Below are positions 1-7,166 of a stretch of DNA of 64,000 nt, in pieces. Positions within the stretch are counted from its first letter, which is position 1. The number at the start of each line of letters is the position of its first letter. A program made the position numbers and the translations under genes. Source of the DNA: Oceanihabitans gracilariae (GTDB taxonomy: Bacteria; Bacteroidota; Bacteroidia; Flavobacteriales; Flavobacteriaceae); contig NZ_JBHULM010000009.1 in NCBI RefSeq assembly GCF_042684485.1, positions 124,001 to 188,000 on the forward strand. Reading direction: 5' to 3'. The notes below the pieces were generated by a model. That model was not told the origin of the DNA. It saw nothing but the letters and a program-made list of their open reading frames with translations, and made no database searches.

Positions 1-828
1 GAGCAATTATCTAGTATTCCAATATTAGGGTTAATAGGTAAATATAAATACCATAATAATCTAGTAGTTTTCGAAAAACCAAAGTCTGCGGTAGCTGAAT
101 CTTTTAGAGCGATACGATCTAGTTTGCAGTTTTTTTATAAAAACAAGTTAAAAAGTGATGACGAAAAAGGTAAAACGATATTAATTACTTCTTCCGTAAG
201 TGGAGAAGGAAAAACCTTTTGTTCTATTAACATGGCAACAGTATACGCTTTATCAGGAAAGAAAACCATTTTATTGGGCTTAGATTTACGTAAACCAAAG
301 ATATTTGATGATTTTGGCTTAACTAATGAGCAAGGTGTTGTTAACTATTTTATTGGCGATAGTACCTTTGATGCTGTGGTAAATACGACGCATATAGATA
401 ATTTAAGTGTTGTTACCTCAGGACCTATACCTCCAAATCCATCCGAGTTGCTTATGAGTGATAAAATGGGAGAGCTAATAGGTCGATTACGTCAAGAGTA
501 TGATATGATTGTGTTAGATACACCTCCATTAGGCTTGGTAACCGATGCTTTAGAGTTGGTACAGTATGCAGATGCATCTATTTTTATGGTACGTTTAGAT
601 TATACTAAAAAAGGAATGTTACAGCTAATAAATGCCAAGTATCGCGCAGGCGAAGTTAAAAATATCAGTTTTGTGCTTAACTTCTATAAACATAAGTCTA
701 ACCATAATTATGGTTATGGCTATGGTTATGGCTACGGTTATGGCTATGGTGTTTACGGAAATGCTTATCATGAAGACACTAAAAAGTCACTATTTAAAAA
801 AGTTAAAGCATTTATTAAAAGTATTTAA
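1..828 (+). CDS. Wzc-like polysaccharide co-polymerase tyrosine kinase (C-terminal part)
   Basis: The frame is open from base 1, so the gene starts upstream and only the cytoplasmic BY-kinase domain (275 residues) is present. It begins in the typical linker ending ESFRAIRSSLQFFY. It then shows Walker A (SGEGKT, about residue 67), Walker A' (LLGLDLRKPK) and Walker B (MIVLDTPP). The tail is rich in tyrosine: seven Tyr-Gly pairs, then VYG and NAY, nine tyrosines in all. In the family these are autophosphorylated in trans, and cycles of phosphorylation control chain length and export of capsule or exopolysaccharide from the inner membrane. The TTG at 124 is only an internal codon, not a start. 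It leads into the sugar-nucleotide genes 33 nt downstream. Seen: motifs and tail. Inferred: regulation of the polysaccharide cluster that follows. Confidence 0.93.
   Translation, partial: EQLSSIPILGLIGKYKYHNNLVVFEKPKSAVAESFRAIRSSLQFFYKNKLKSDDEKGKTILITSSVSGEGKTFCSINMATVYALSGKKTILLGLDLRKPKIFDDFGLTNEQGVVNYFIGDSTFDAVVNTTHIDNLSVVTSGPIPPNPSELLMSDKMGELIGRLRQEYDMIVLDTPPLGLVTDALELVQYADASIFMVRLDYTKKGMLQLINAKYRAGEVKNISFVLNFYKHKSNHNYGYGYGYGYGYGYGVYGNAYHEDTKKSLFKKVKAFIKSI
709..750 (+). repeat. In-frame hexanucleotide repeat (TATGGY)7 in the kinase tail
   Basis: Seven consecutive TAT/TAC-GGT/GGC units encode alternating Tyr-Gly. Units differ only in third bases. Slippage by whole units would change the number of phosphorylatable tyrosines without breaking the frame. 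Confidence 0.9.
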
Positions 829-860
829 TATATTGTTATCGCTATTAATCTATAAAAATA

Positions 861-2150
861 ATGAAAATGCATAAAATAACCGTTATTGGTTTAGGGTATG
901 TAGGCTTACCATTGGCCGTAGAATTTGCCAAAAAATATCCTGTTATAGGCTTTGATATTAACACACATCGCGTTGGCGAGTTACAGCAAGGAGTAGACAA
1001 AACCTTAGAGGTAGAACCCCCTGCGTTACAAGAAGTATTAGTGTCTAAAACAACTATAGAAAAAGGGCTTTTTATTACTAATAAACCCGAACATTTAGCA
1101 GGATCTACCATTTTTATCATTACGGTACCTACGCCTACAGATGCATTAAATAAACCTATTTTTATACCACTTATAAAAGCCAGTGAAACGGTAGCTAAGG
1201 TGTTGAAAAAAGGAGATATTGTTATTTATGAATCTACCGTGTATCCTGGTGTTACCGAAGATATTTGTGTTCCTATATTAGAGGAGCAATCCGGATTACA
1301 GTTTAATGTCGACTTTTTTGCAGGCTATTCCCCAGAACGTATTAACCCGGGAGATAAAAAACATACAGTAACAAAAATATTAAAAGTAACTTCTGGTTCT
1401 ACTCCAGAAATAGCCACAGTTATTGATGATTTATATAAAACGATCATCACTGCAGGAACCCATATGGCACCTTCTATAAAAGTAGCAGAAGCAGCAAAGG
1501 TTATAGAGAATTCACAACGTGATATTAATATAGCTTTTGTAAATGAGTTGTCTAAAATATTTAGAATACTAGATATAGATACTAAAGCGGTTTTAGCAGC
1601 AGCGGGGACCAAATGGAATTTTATAAACTTCACTCCAGGATTGGTAGGTGGGCATTGTATTGGTGTAGATCCTTATTATTTGGCACAAAAAGCCATAGAG
1701 TCTGGTTATAATCCTGAAATTATTTTAGCAGGACGTAAAATGAATGACAGTATGGGTAGTTATGTAGCACAAGAAACCGTGAAGATGATGATAAAAAAAG
1801 GGGCTACTATAAAAGGTGCTAAAGTCTTGGTTTTAGGAATCACCTTTAAAGAAAACTGCCCAGATATTAGAAACTCTAGAGTGATAGATATCATTAAAGA
1901 ACTAGAAACTTATCATGTAGATGTAGATGTTTTTGACCCTTGGGCTTCTTCAGAAGAAGTAAAGCACGAATATGGTTTTGATTTGTTATGTTCTAAAACA
2001 GAAATTAGCGCTAATTATGATGCTATTATTTTAGCAGTTTCCCATAATGAGTTTTTATCCTTAGATATTGATGCGTTAAAATCACCTATAGGAGTAATTT
2101 TTGATGTAAAGTCTTTATTGCCTATAAATCAGGTAGACGGAAGGTTATAG
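861..2150 (+). CDS. tviB: UDP-N-acetyl-D-glucosamine 6-dehydrogenase (TviB/WbpA/WbpO type)
   Basis: This 429-residue nucleotide-sugar dehydrogenase should oxidise C6 of UDP-GlcNAc (or UDP-GalNAc) twice with NAD+ to give the uronic acid. The N-terminal Rossmann motif is GLGYVGLPLA (residues about 10-19). The central domain has ESTVYPGVTED, and the active-site cysteine lies in GLVGGHCIGVDPYYL. The C-terminal UDP-binding domain contains LGITFKENCPDIRNS. Length and the opening sequence, with the fingerprint TLEVEPPAL, are those of the Vi-antigen TviB/VipA branch rather than the UDP-glucose branch. An ATG two codons inside (867) is an equally good start. The partner epimerase is downstream at 3294, separated by an inserted repeat/DUF559 block. 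Dehydrogenase certain; exact substrate inferred from family and partner. Confidence 0.93.
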   Translation: MKMHKITVIGLGYVGLPLAVEFAKKYPVIGFDINTHRVGELQQGVDKTLEVEPPALQEVLVSKTTIEKGLFITNKPEHLAGSTIFIITVPTPTDALNKPIFIPLIKASETVAKVLKKGDIVIYESTVYPGVTEDICVPILEEQSGLQFNVDFFAGYSPERINPGDKKHTVTKILKVTSGSTPEIATVIDDLYKTIITAGTHMAPSIKVAEAAKVIENSQRDINIAFVNELSKIFRILDIDTKAVLAAAGTKWNFINFTPGLVGGHCIGVDPYYLAQKAIESGYNPEIILAGRKMNDSMGSYVAQETVKMMIKKGATIKGAKVLVLGITFKENCPDIRNSRVIDIIKELETYHVDVDVFDPWASSEEVKHEYGFDLLCSKTEISANYDAIILAVSHNEFLSLDIDALKSPIGVIFDVKSLLPINQVDGRL

Positions 2151-2175
2151 ATCTAACTGAAGCTGGTTGCTTATA

Positions 2176-2246
2176 CAAACTCCCCTTTCTTTACCTTGTT
2201 GCACTTCGGTAAATACATTCCCCTCTTTAACTAAAGTGGGGAGCTG
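2176..2246. repeat. Structured repeat A, copy 1
   Basis: About 71 bp beginning CAAACTCCCC and ending AGTGGGGAGC, so the ends are imperfect inverted repeats. Inside are two smaller hairpins: TTTACC...GGTAAA, and CTTTA-AC-TAAAG. Near-identical copies lie at 2468-2543 and 3122-3197. REP/BIME-like; no ORF inside. Confidence 0.85.
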
Positions 2247-2292
2247 TCTTGCAATAATATTTTTCATAATTAGAATAATTTTTAATTCTTAG

Positions 2293-2410
2293 TAGCTCCT
2301 CCCTTCAGTTGAAGGCGACCAAACGTGAAAAAATAGTCCTGTGGACTATTTTAGTGTAGGGGCGAGCTAGCGCATGGCCATGTCAGACGATAGGAGGGCT
2401 AGACGGAGGG
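2293..2410. repeat. Structured repeat B, copy 1
   Basis: About 118 bp starting TAGCTCCTCC and ending GACGGAGGG. It contains CCTTCA-GT-TGAAGG, a perfect 10-bp stem AAAATAGTCC-TGT-GGACTATTTT, and the palindrome CATGGCCATG. The ends can pair (CCTCCC with GGAGGG). Copy 2 at 2973-3090 differs by only a few bases; a decayed copy lies at 35882-36000. No coding potential seen. Confidence 0.87.
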
Positions 2411-2425
2411 TTTGTTTTCCAAGTA

Positions 2426-2465
2426 TTTGTTTGTTTGTTTGTTTGTTTGTTTGTTTGTTTGTTTG
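2426..2465. repeat. Tetranucleotide array (TTTG)10
   Basis: Ten perfect TTTG units sit between repeat B1 and repeat A2. The equivalent spacer between B2 and A3 has only a short TGTTTG stretch and a T run, so the array length differs between two otherwise matching modules. It does not lie in a gene. Confidence 0.92.
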
Positions 2466-2467
2466 TT

Positions 2468-2543
2468 CAAACTCCCCTTTCTTCACCTTGTTGCACTGCG
2501 ATAAATGCATTCTCCTCTTTAACTAAAGTGGGGAGCGGTGTTG
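2468..2543. repeat. Structured repeat A, copy 2
   Basis: Same unit as 2176-2246, with a few substitutions (for example CTTCACC for CTTTACC and GCGATAAA for TCGGTAAA). It ends GGGGAGCGGTGTTGT, as copy 3 does, and lies just past the stop codon of the DUF559 gene, where its hairpins could also act as a transcript end. Confidence 0.85.
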
Positions 2544-2548
2544 TATTG

Positions 2549-2920
2549 TTATTGGGTTGTATTAAAGTTATCCTGAATTTCTTTTAAAACAGAAGGTAAA
2601 TGATCAAAAACCATTTTGTTTTCAAATCGGATAAGTTTATAGCCTTTGTTTTCAATAAAAAGAGTTCTTTTTTTATCATATTCTTGAGCAATAGGGTTGT
2701 TATGTACATCACCGTCTAATTCAATGACTAATTTTTCAGAAGCACAATAAAAGTCAACAATATAAGAGCCAATACCATGTTGTTTGGTGAAACGTTTGTT
2801 GTTTAGTTGTCTAGATTTTAATTTCGACCATAAAAAAGCTTCGGTAGGAGTAAGGTTTTTACGCAGTTGTTTTCTACGTTCTTGAAATTCTTTTTTATTA
2901 TGTAACTTTTGATTAGCCAT
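2549..2920 (-). CDS. DUF559 (Vsr-like) endonuclease-domain protein
   Basis: A 123-residue protein that is almost wholly a DUF559 domain, a compact PD-(D/E)XK-like fold related to very-short-patch-repair endonucleases. Family landmarks are RKNLTPTEAFLW near the N-terminus, KRFTKQHGIGSYIVDFYC and the acidic core VIELDGDVH, then the conserved KLIRFEN near the end. The aspartate of IVDFYC and the ELD are the likely metal ligands. DNA cleavage is inferred from the fold; no substrate is known to me for this family. It is on the strand opposite to its neighbours, lies between the tviB and tviC genes, and is bracketed by B+A repeat modules. No methyltransferase or other restriction partner is nearby, so a classical restriction role is unsupported. 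Confidence 0.85.
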   Translation of the reverse strand: MANQKLHNKKEFQERRKQLRKNLTPTEAFLWSKLKSRQLNNKRFTKQHGIGSYIVDFYCASEKLVIELDGDVHNNPIAQEYDKKRTLFIENKGYKLIRFENKMVFDHLPSVLKEIQDNFNTTQ

Positions 2921-2972
2921 TATATAAAAATACAGAAATTTTTAATATTTATTTAAAAAGTTACATGTACTC

Positions 2973-3090
2973 TAGCTCCTCCTTTTAGTTGAAGGCGACC
3001 AAACGTGAAAAAATAGTCCTGTGGACTATTTTAGTGTAGGGGCGAGCTAGCGCATGGCCATGTCTGACGATAGGAGGGTTAGACGGAGGG
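2973..3090. repeat. Structured repeat B, copy 2
   Basis: Near-identical to 2293-2410, same orientation, including the AAAATAGTCC stem and CATGGCCATG palindrome. It lies upstream of the DUF559 start codon and is followed by a TTTTCCAA spacer and repeat A3, as copy 1 is followed by A2. Confidence 0.87.
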
Positions 3091-3121
3091 GTTATTTTCC
3101 AATTATATGTTTGTTTTTTTT

Positions 3122-3197
3122 CAAACTCCCCTTTCTTTACCTTGTTGCACTTCGGTAAATTCATTCCCTTCTTTAACTAAAGAGGGGAGCGGTGTTG
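3122..3197. repeat. Structured repeat A, copy 3
   Basis: Third copy of the CAAACTCCCC...GGGGAGC unit, with the same GGTGTTGT end as copy 2. It lies about 100 bp upstream of tviC, so it may affect that gene's transcription; no promoter could be assigned here with confidence. Confidence 0.85.
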
Positions 3198-3293
3198 TTG
3201 TTTGTGTTTTTTAACTAATAAAATGAACTATAAACTGTTTTTATTTTCTATGTTAATTAAAAACCTTTACTTTTAATTCTAAATAAAAATAGC

Positions 3294-4274
3294 ATGTACA
3301 CACAACCATACCACACACAAGAATTATCAAATTCCCGTTTTTTAGTAACAGGAGGAGCAGGTTTTATAGGCTCTAATTTAGTGGAGTATCTATTAAAATT
3401 CGGAGCAAAAAAAGTACGTGTATTAGATAATTTTTCTAATGGATACCGAGAAAACCTAACCGAATTTATGGAGAACCCAGCATTCGAATTAGTAGAAGGC
3501 GATATTAGAGATTTAGAAACTTGTAAAAAGGCCATGGTAGATATAGATTATGTTTCGCATCAAGCAGCATTAGGTTCGGTACCACGTTCTATAAACGACC
3601 CAATAACTACCAATGCGGTAAATATAAATGGGTTTTTAAATATGCTTGTTGCTTTAAAAGAAAGCACTACGGTACAACGTATGGTATATGCAGCATCCAG
3701 TTCTACCTATGGCGATAGTAAAGCCTTGCCAAAAGTAGAAGACAATATAGGGAAACCTTTATCTCCCTATGCGGTTACTAAATACGTTAATGAGCTGTAT
3801 GCCGATGTATTTGGCAAAACCTATAATACCGATGTTATAGGCTTACGCTACTTTAATATTTTTGGCCCCAAGCAAAGTCCTAATGGTGCCTATGCTGCAG
3901 TAATTCCTTTGTTTATGCAGGCATTAAAAGATAAGAAAGCGCCAACCATTCATGGCGATGGCGAGCAAACTAGAGATTTTACCTTTGTTGCCAATGCGGT
4001 ACAAGCCAATGTAAAAGGCTTCTTTGCTTCTAAAGACGCGAGTAATGAAGTGTTTAATATTGCCTGTGGAGAACGTATTTCTGTGAACTATTTATGGGAA
4101 ACCCTAAACCAAGCAGCAAATCAAGAGTTAAAAGCAATATATGGTCCTACACGTCAAGGAGATGTAAGAGATTCATTAGCAGAGATTAGCAAAGCAGAAA
4201 AGCTTCTGGGGTATGCGCCAGAATATACGGTTGGTCAAGGATTGAAAATTACTTGGGATTGGTTTAAAGACTAA
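3294..4274 (+). CDS. tviC: UDP-N-acetylglucosamine / uronate 4-epimerase (TviC/WbpP type)
   Basis: A 326-residue extended short-chain dehydrogenase/reductase. NAD binding motif TGGAGFIGS is at residues 19-27. The catalytic set is SSSTYG (about 135-140) and Y159-AVT-K163. RYFNIFGPKQ and the C-terminal sugar-binding region are those of WbpP/TviC epimerases. With the TviB-type enzyme at 861 it should interconvert the GlcNAc and GalNAc configurations, giving UDP-GalNAcA, the activated sugar of Vi-type and some O-antigens. The start matches an ATG about 95 bp after repeat A3. The DUF559/repeat block separates it from tviB, so it may need its own promoter. Epimerase confident; direction and exact substrate inferred. 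Confidence 0.92.
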   Translation: MYTQPYHTQELSNSRFLVTGGAGFIGSNLVEYLLKFGAKKVRVLDNFSNGYRENLTEFMENPAFELVEGDIRDLETCKKAMVDIDYVSHQAALGSVPRSINDPITTNAVNINGFLNMLVALKESTTVQRMVYAASSSTYGDSKALPKVEDNIGKPLSPYAVTKYVNELYADVFGKTYNTDVIGLRYFNIFGPKQSPNGAYAAVIPLFMQALKDKKAPTIHGDGEQTRDFTFVANAVQANVKGFFASKDASNEVFNIACGERISVNYLWETLNQAANQELKAIYGPTRQGDVRDSLAEISKAEKLLGYAPEYTVGQGLKITWDWFKD

Positions 4275-4382
4275 TGTTTTCAATAGATCAAATATCTTGA
4301 ATCTTTTTTAGATAAAACCTTGTGTTTTCTTATATTAGCCCTAAGTTACTTTTCAATATATTATTAGCATTGCAACCTATTC

Positions 4383-5228
4383 ATGGCATTAGAGACTAGA
4401 GTTTATCAAAAAGAACGAACCATAAAGTTTGGAGGGCTGTTAAAAGCCAGTTTAAGGGATATGTATCATTCTCGTTTTTTGGCAAGACAATTGGCAGAAC
4501 GCGATATAAAAGCACAATACCGCCAATCATATTTGGGTATTGTTTGGGCTTTTGTAATGCCATTAGCAACCGCAATGGTTTGGATTGTTTTAAATAATAG
4601 TGGTACCGTAAAATTATCAGATACCGGAATACCATATCCAGTGTATGCCTTTTCGGGTACTTTAATATGGTCTATTATTGTAGCTTCTATTAATTCCCCT
4701 ATGCAAAGTACTAATGCCGCTAAAGGTATTTTAACCAAAATAAATTTTCCTAAAGAAGCGCTTCTAGTATCTGGAATATACAAGTTGTTGTTTGATAGTT
4801 TTATAAAAATTATTTTATTGGTGTTGTTTGTGTTTATTTACGGTGTAGGCTTTCATTGGAGTCTATTATTGTTTCCTGTAGCCATAATAGGTGCCGTCTT
4901 GTTTGGTACTACTCTTGGTTTATTTGTAACCCCATTAGGGTTGTTGTATAAAGATATAGGTAAGATTATTACTTTTGGTTTACAGTTTTTAATGTATGCC
5001 ACGCCGGTAGTTTATGCCATACCTAAAACAGGTATTATGCATCATTTAATGACATGGAATCCTATAACACCATTGGTTTTAACCGCAAGAGATTTGGTGG
5101 TTGGTTTTCACCCTGCACATATTAACTATTTTATTGGAGTAATGTTAGTTTGTATACCCTTATTGTTTTTAGGTTTAATTATTTACCGAATTTCTATTCC
5201 TATAATAGTAGAACGTTTAAGTGCTTGA
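4383..5228 (+). CDS. wzm: ABC transporter permease for polysaccharide export (Wzm-like)
   Basis: A 281-residue ABC-2 type membrane protein with about six hydrophobic segments. The N-terminal amphipathic stretch LARQLAERDIKAQYRQSYLGIVWAF is characteristic of Wzm/TagG/KpsM permeases that export O-antigen, teichoic acid or capsule linked to undecaprenyl diphosphate. The ATP-binding partner starts 57 nt downstream. In this pathway the glycan is completed in the cytoplasm and moved through the inner membrane by the Wzm/Wzt pair. The 108-nt gap after tviC is the largest upstream gap in this part, so transcription may start anew here, although no convincing promoter was found. Confidence 0.92.
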   Translation: MALETRVYQKERTIKFGGLLKASLRDMYHSRFLARQLAERDIKAQYRQSYLGIVWAFVMPLATAMVWIVLNNSGTVKLSDTGIPYPVYAFSGTLIWSIIVASINSPMQSTNAAKGILTKINFPKEALLVSGIYKLLFDSFIKIILLVLFVFIYGVGFHWSLLLFPVAIIGAVLFGTTLGLFVTPLGLLYKDIGKIITFGLQFLMYATPVVYAIPKTGIMHHLMTWNPITPLVLTARDLVVGFHPAHINYFIGVMLVCIPLLFLGLIIYRISIPIIVERLSA

Positions 5229-5285
5229 TATTTAGTTTGGAGAATAGAGGAGAGAGAATAAAAATGAAAATATAAAATAGATTAC

Positions 5286-6518
5286 ATGTCTAAAAATAAT
5301 GATACACCATCTAATACTCCAGAAGTACTTGTAAAAGTAGAAGGTTTAAGCAAGAAATTTTGCAAGGATCTTAAAACTAGTCTTTGGTATGGTGTAAAAG
5401 ATTTAATGAGTGGTGTACGAGGTTCTACTTCTACTAATGAGCATGCGTTACGCCATAAAGAATTTTGGGCAGTTAAAGATATTAATTTTGAATTGCGACG
5501 AGGAGAATGTTTGGGATTAATAGGGCATAATGGCGCAGGAAAAAGTACCTTACTTAAAATACTTAATGGACTTATTAACCCAGATGCAGGTAGCGTAACT
5601 ATAAAAGGGCGTGTAGGTGCTTTAATAGAATTAGGCGCTGGTTTTAACCCAATACTTAGTGGTAGAGAAAACATTTATAACAATGGTGCTATTTTAGGTT
5701 TTAGCCGTAAAGAAATAGATACTAAGTTAGATAAAATAATAGCTTTTTCAGAATTGGAAGAGTTTATTGATATGCCTGTACAACACTATAGTTCTGGTAT
5801 GAAAGTACGTTTGGGTTTTGCTGTTGCCGCACAAATGGAACCCGATGTATTGATAATTGATGAGGTACTTGCGGTTGGGGATTTAGGGTTTGTGCTAAAA
5901 TGTTTTAAAACAATTGATACCATCTTACCTAATACAGCTATTATATTTGTGAGTCACAATATGCCGATGGTCTCGCGAATTTGTAACCAGATAATATTAA
6001 TGGAACATGGATGCGCAAAGTTTCAAGGACAGGAAGTGGGTAAAGCTATTGATTTATACTATACTCGCTTTGCTAATAATAAAAGTAATGTTGTATTAGA
6101 CGATGGTAGTTTGGCATTGGACAAAATTGAAATTTTAAATAAAAAAAACATAAATGATGTTGCTCAAGTAGAATGGGGCAGTGACCTGACAATGGATTTA
6201 ACTTTTAAGAATAATACTTTAAAAGAATTACCGCTTTTTAATATAACCATTTTTGACAAAGAACAACGCCCTGTAGCATTATTAGAACCTAATACAGAAA
6301 GATCTGATATTACTTTTTCTACTAACGAGATTCAGTTTAGAATTACACATGAAAATTTACAACTCTCAAAAGGAGTTTATAGTGTTAATGTTTCCGTTAA
6401 TAACATGAAGAGTAAAGAACCTTATTTAAGAATTAATGGGGTTTTAGATTTTCAAATGATTAATGAGATAGAGACTTGGCCGCCATTTTTGTTAGAAGCT
6501 AATTACGCAATGATATAG
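5286..6518 (+). CDS. wzt: ABC transporter ATP-binding protein with glycan-binding C-terminal domain (Wzt-like)
   Basis: A 410-residue ATPase. Walker A is GHNGAGKST (residues 81-88), the signature YSSGMKVR (168-175), Walker B VLIIDE (about 188-193) and the switch histidine is in FVSHN (about 224). GALIELGAGF and NPILSGRENIY are the typical Wzt/TagH signature. Beyond about residue 265 there is an extra, mostly beta-strand domain, as in Wzt proteins that recognise the finished, end-capped glycan before export. Forms the exporter with the permease upstream. The next gene begins 3 nt after the stop, so this is the head of the long operon. The C-terminal domain makes carrier specificity for this particular glycan likely. 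Confidence 0.92.
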   Translation: MSKNNDTPSNTPEVLVKVEGLSKKFCKDLKTSLWYGVKDLMSGVRGSTSTNEHALRHKEFWAVKDINFELRRGECLGLIGHNGAGKSTLLKILNGLINPDAGSVTIKGRVGALIELGAGFNPILSGRENIYNNGAILGFSRKEIDTKLDKIIAFSELEEFIDMPVQHYSSGMKVRLGFAVAAQMEPDVLIIDEVLAVGDLGFVLKCFKTIDTILPNTAIIFVSHNMPMVSRICNQIILMEHGCAKFQGQEVGKAIDLYYTRFANNKSNVVLDDGSLALDKIEILNKKNINDVAQVEWGSDLTMDLTFKNNTLKELPLFNITIFDKEQRPVALLEPNTERSDITFSTNEIQFRITHENLQLSKGVYSVNVSVNNMKSKEPYLRINGVLDFQMINEIETWPPFLLEANYAMI

Positions 6519-6521
6519 CCT

Positions 6522-7166
6522 ATGTGTTTTTTAAGAAGAAATAAACAAAAAATATTCTGTATTGGTCAAAATAAAACGGGAACTACCTCATTAGAAACTT
6601 TTTTTAAAGACCATGGTTATAATGTAGGGAATCAACGTAAAGCAGAATTACTTATTGATGCGTATATAAATAGAAATTGGAAACCTATTTTAAATTACTG
6701 TAAAACAGCTCAGGTATTTCAAGATATTCCATTTAGTAATGATTATTTATATGTTTTATTAGATCATTATTTTCCTAATGCTAAGTTTGTTTTAACAGAA
6801 CGTAGCACTTCTGAAGAATGGTATAATTCTATTACAAAATTTCATAGTAAACTTTTTGGAAAAAAAGGAAGGATTCCCACTAAAGAAGATTTGCAAAACG
6901 GAACGTATATTTATAAAGGCTTTATTTGGAAAACTTTTTACGAAAAATATGGGGAAACGGTTGGCGATATTTATAATAAAGAAAAATTAATTGGTATTTA
7001 CGAAAGTAGAAATAAAGGGGTTAAAGATTATTTTAAAAATAAAAATAATTTATTGATACTTAATGTTTCAGAAGCAGATAGTGTTACGAAGCTTGCTGAT
7101 TTTATAGGGGTAATTCCAAAATACACAACATTTCCTTGGGAAAATAAAACTAATGGCATAAAATGA
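6522..7166 (+). CDS. Sulfotransferase-like protein
   Basis: A 214-residue P-loop protein. The 5'-phosphosulfate loop is IGQNKTGTTSLE (residues about 13-24), and the 3'-phosphate loop resembles KFVLTERSTSEEWYNS near residue 95. Both elements and the short length match the small PAPS-dependent sulfotransferase group found in bacterial polysaccharide clusters. It should transfer sulfate from PAPS to a hydroxyl or amino group of the glycan or of a precursor. It starts 3 nt after wzt and overlaps the aminotransferase gene by 4 nt (ATGA), so translation is coupled. The fold is well supported; the acceptor is unknown. Confidence 0.75.
   Translation: MCFLRRNKQKIFCIGQNKTGTTSLETFFKDHGYNVGNQRKAELLIDAYINRNWKPILNYCKTAQVFQDIPFSNDYLYVLLDHYFPNAKFVLTERSTSEEWYNSITKFHSKLFGKKGRIPTKEDLQNGTYIYKGFIWKTFYEKYGETVGDIYNKEKLIGIYESRNKGVKDYFKNKNNLLILNVSEADSVTKLADFIGVIPKYTTFPWENKTNGIK

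Larger units (their letters stand above)
2176..3197. mobile_element. Candidate composite element: A-B-A repeats, DUF559 gene, B-A repeats
   Basis: The order is A1, B1, a TTTG array, A2, the DUF559 gene on the minus strand, B2, A3. The nuclease gene is therefore bracketed by two near-identical B+A modules in direct orientation, all inserted between tviB and tviC, which normally work as a pair. No transposase, integrase or clear target-site duplication was found, so mobility is an inference from the arrangement alone. Alternatives are recombination between dispersed repeats, or a nuclease that homes with the repeats. Confidence 0.4.

Noticed and set aside
632..874. An 80-residue forward frame over the kinase tail
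   Set aside because: It lies inside the kinase gene in another frame; its Met/Val/Ala-rich look comes from the TATGGY repeat.
2426..2465. CRISPR-like array
   Set aside because: Simple tetranucleotide repeat without spacers; no cas gene is near.
2176..3197. Classical insertion sequence
   Set aside because: No transposase frame or target-site duplication; DUF559 is not a transposase, so only a candidate element is stated.
4284..4310. Terminator after tviC
   Set aside because: GATCAA-TTGATC-like stem is short and bulged; left out for lack of strength.
4466..4783. Antisense frames over the wzm gene
   Set aside because: Shadow frames of a strongly conserved permease with no family match.
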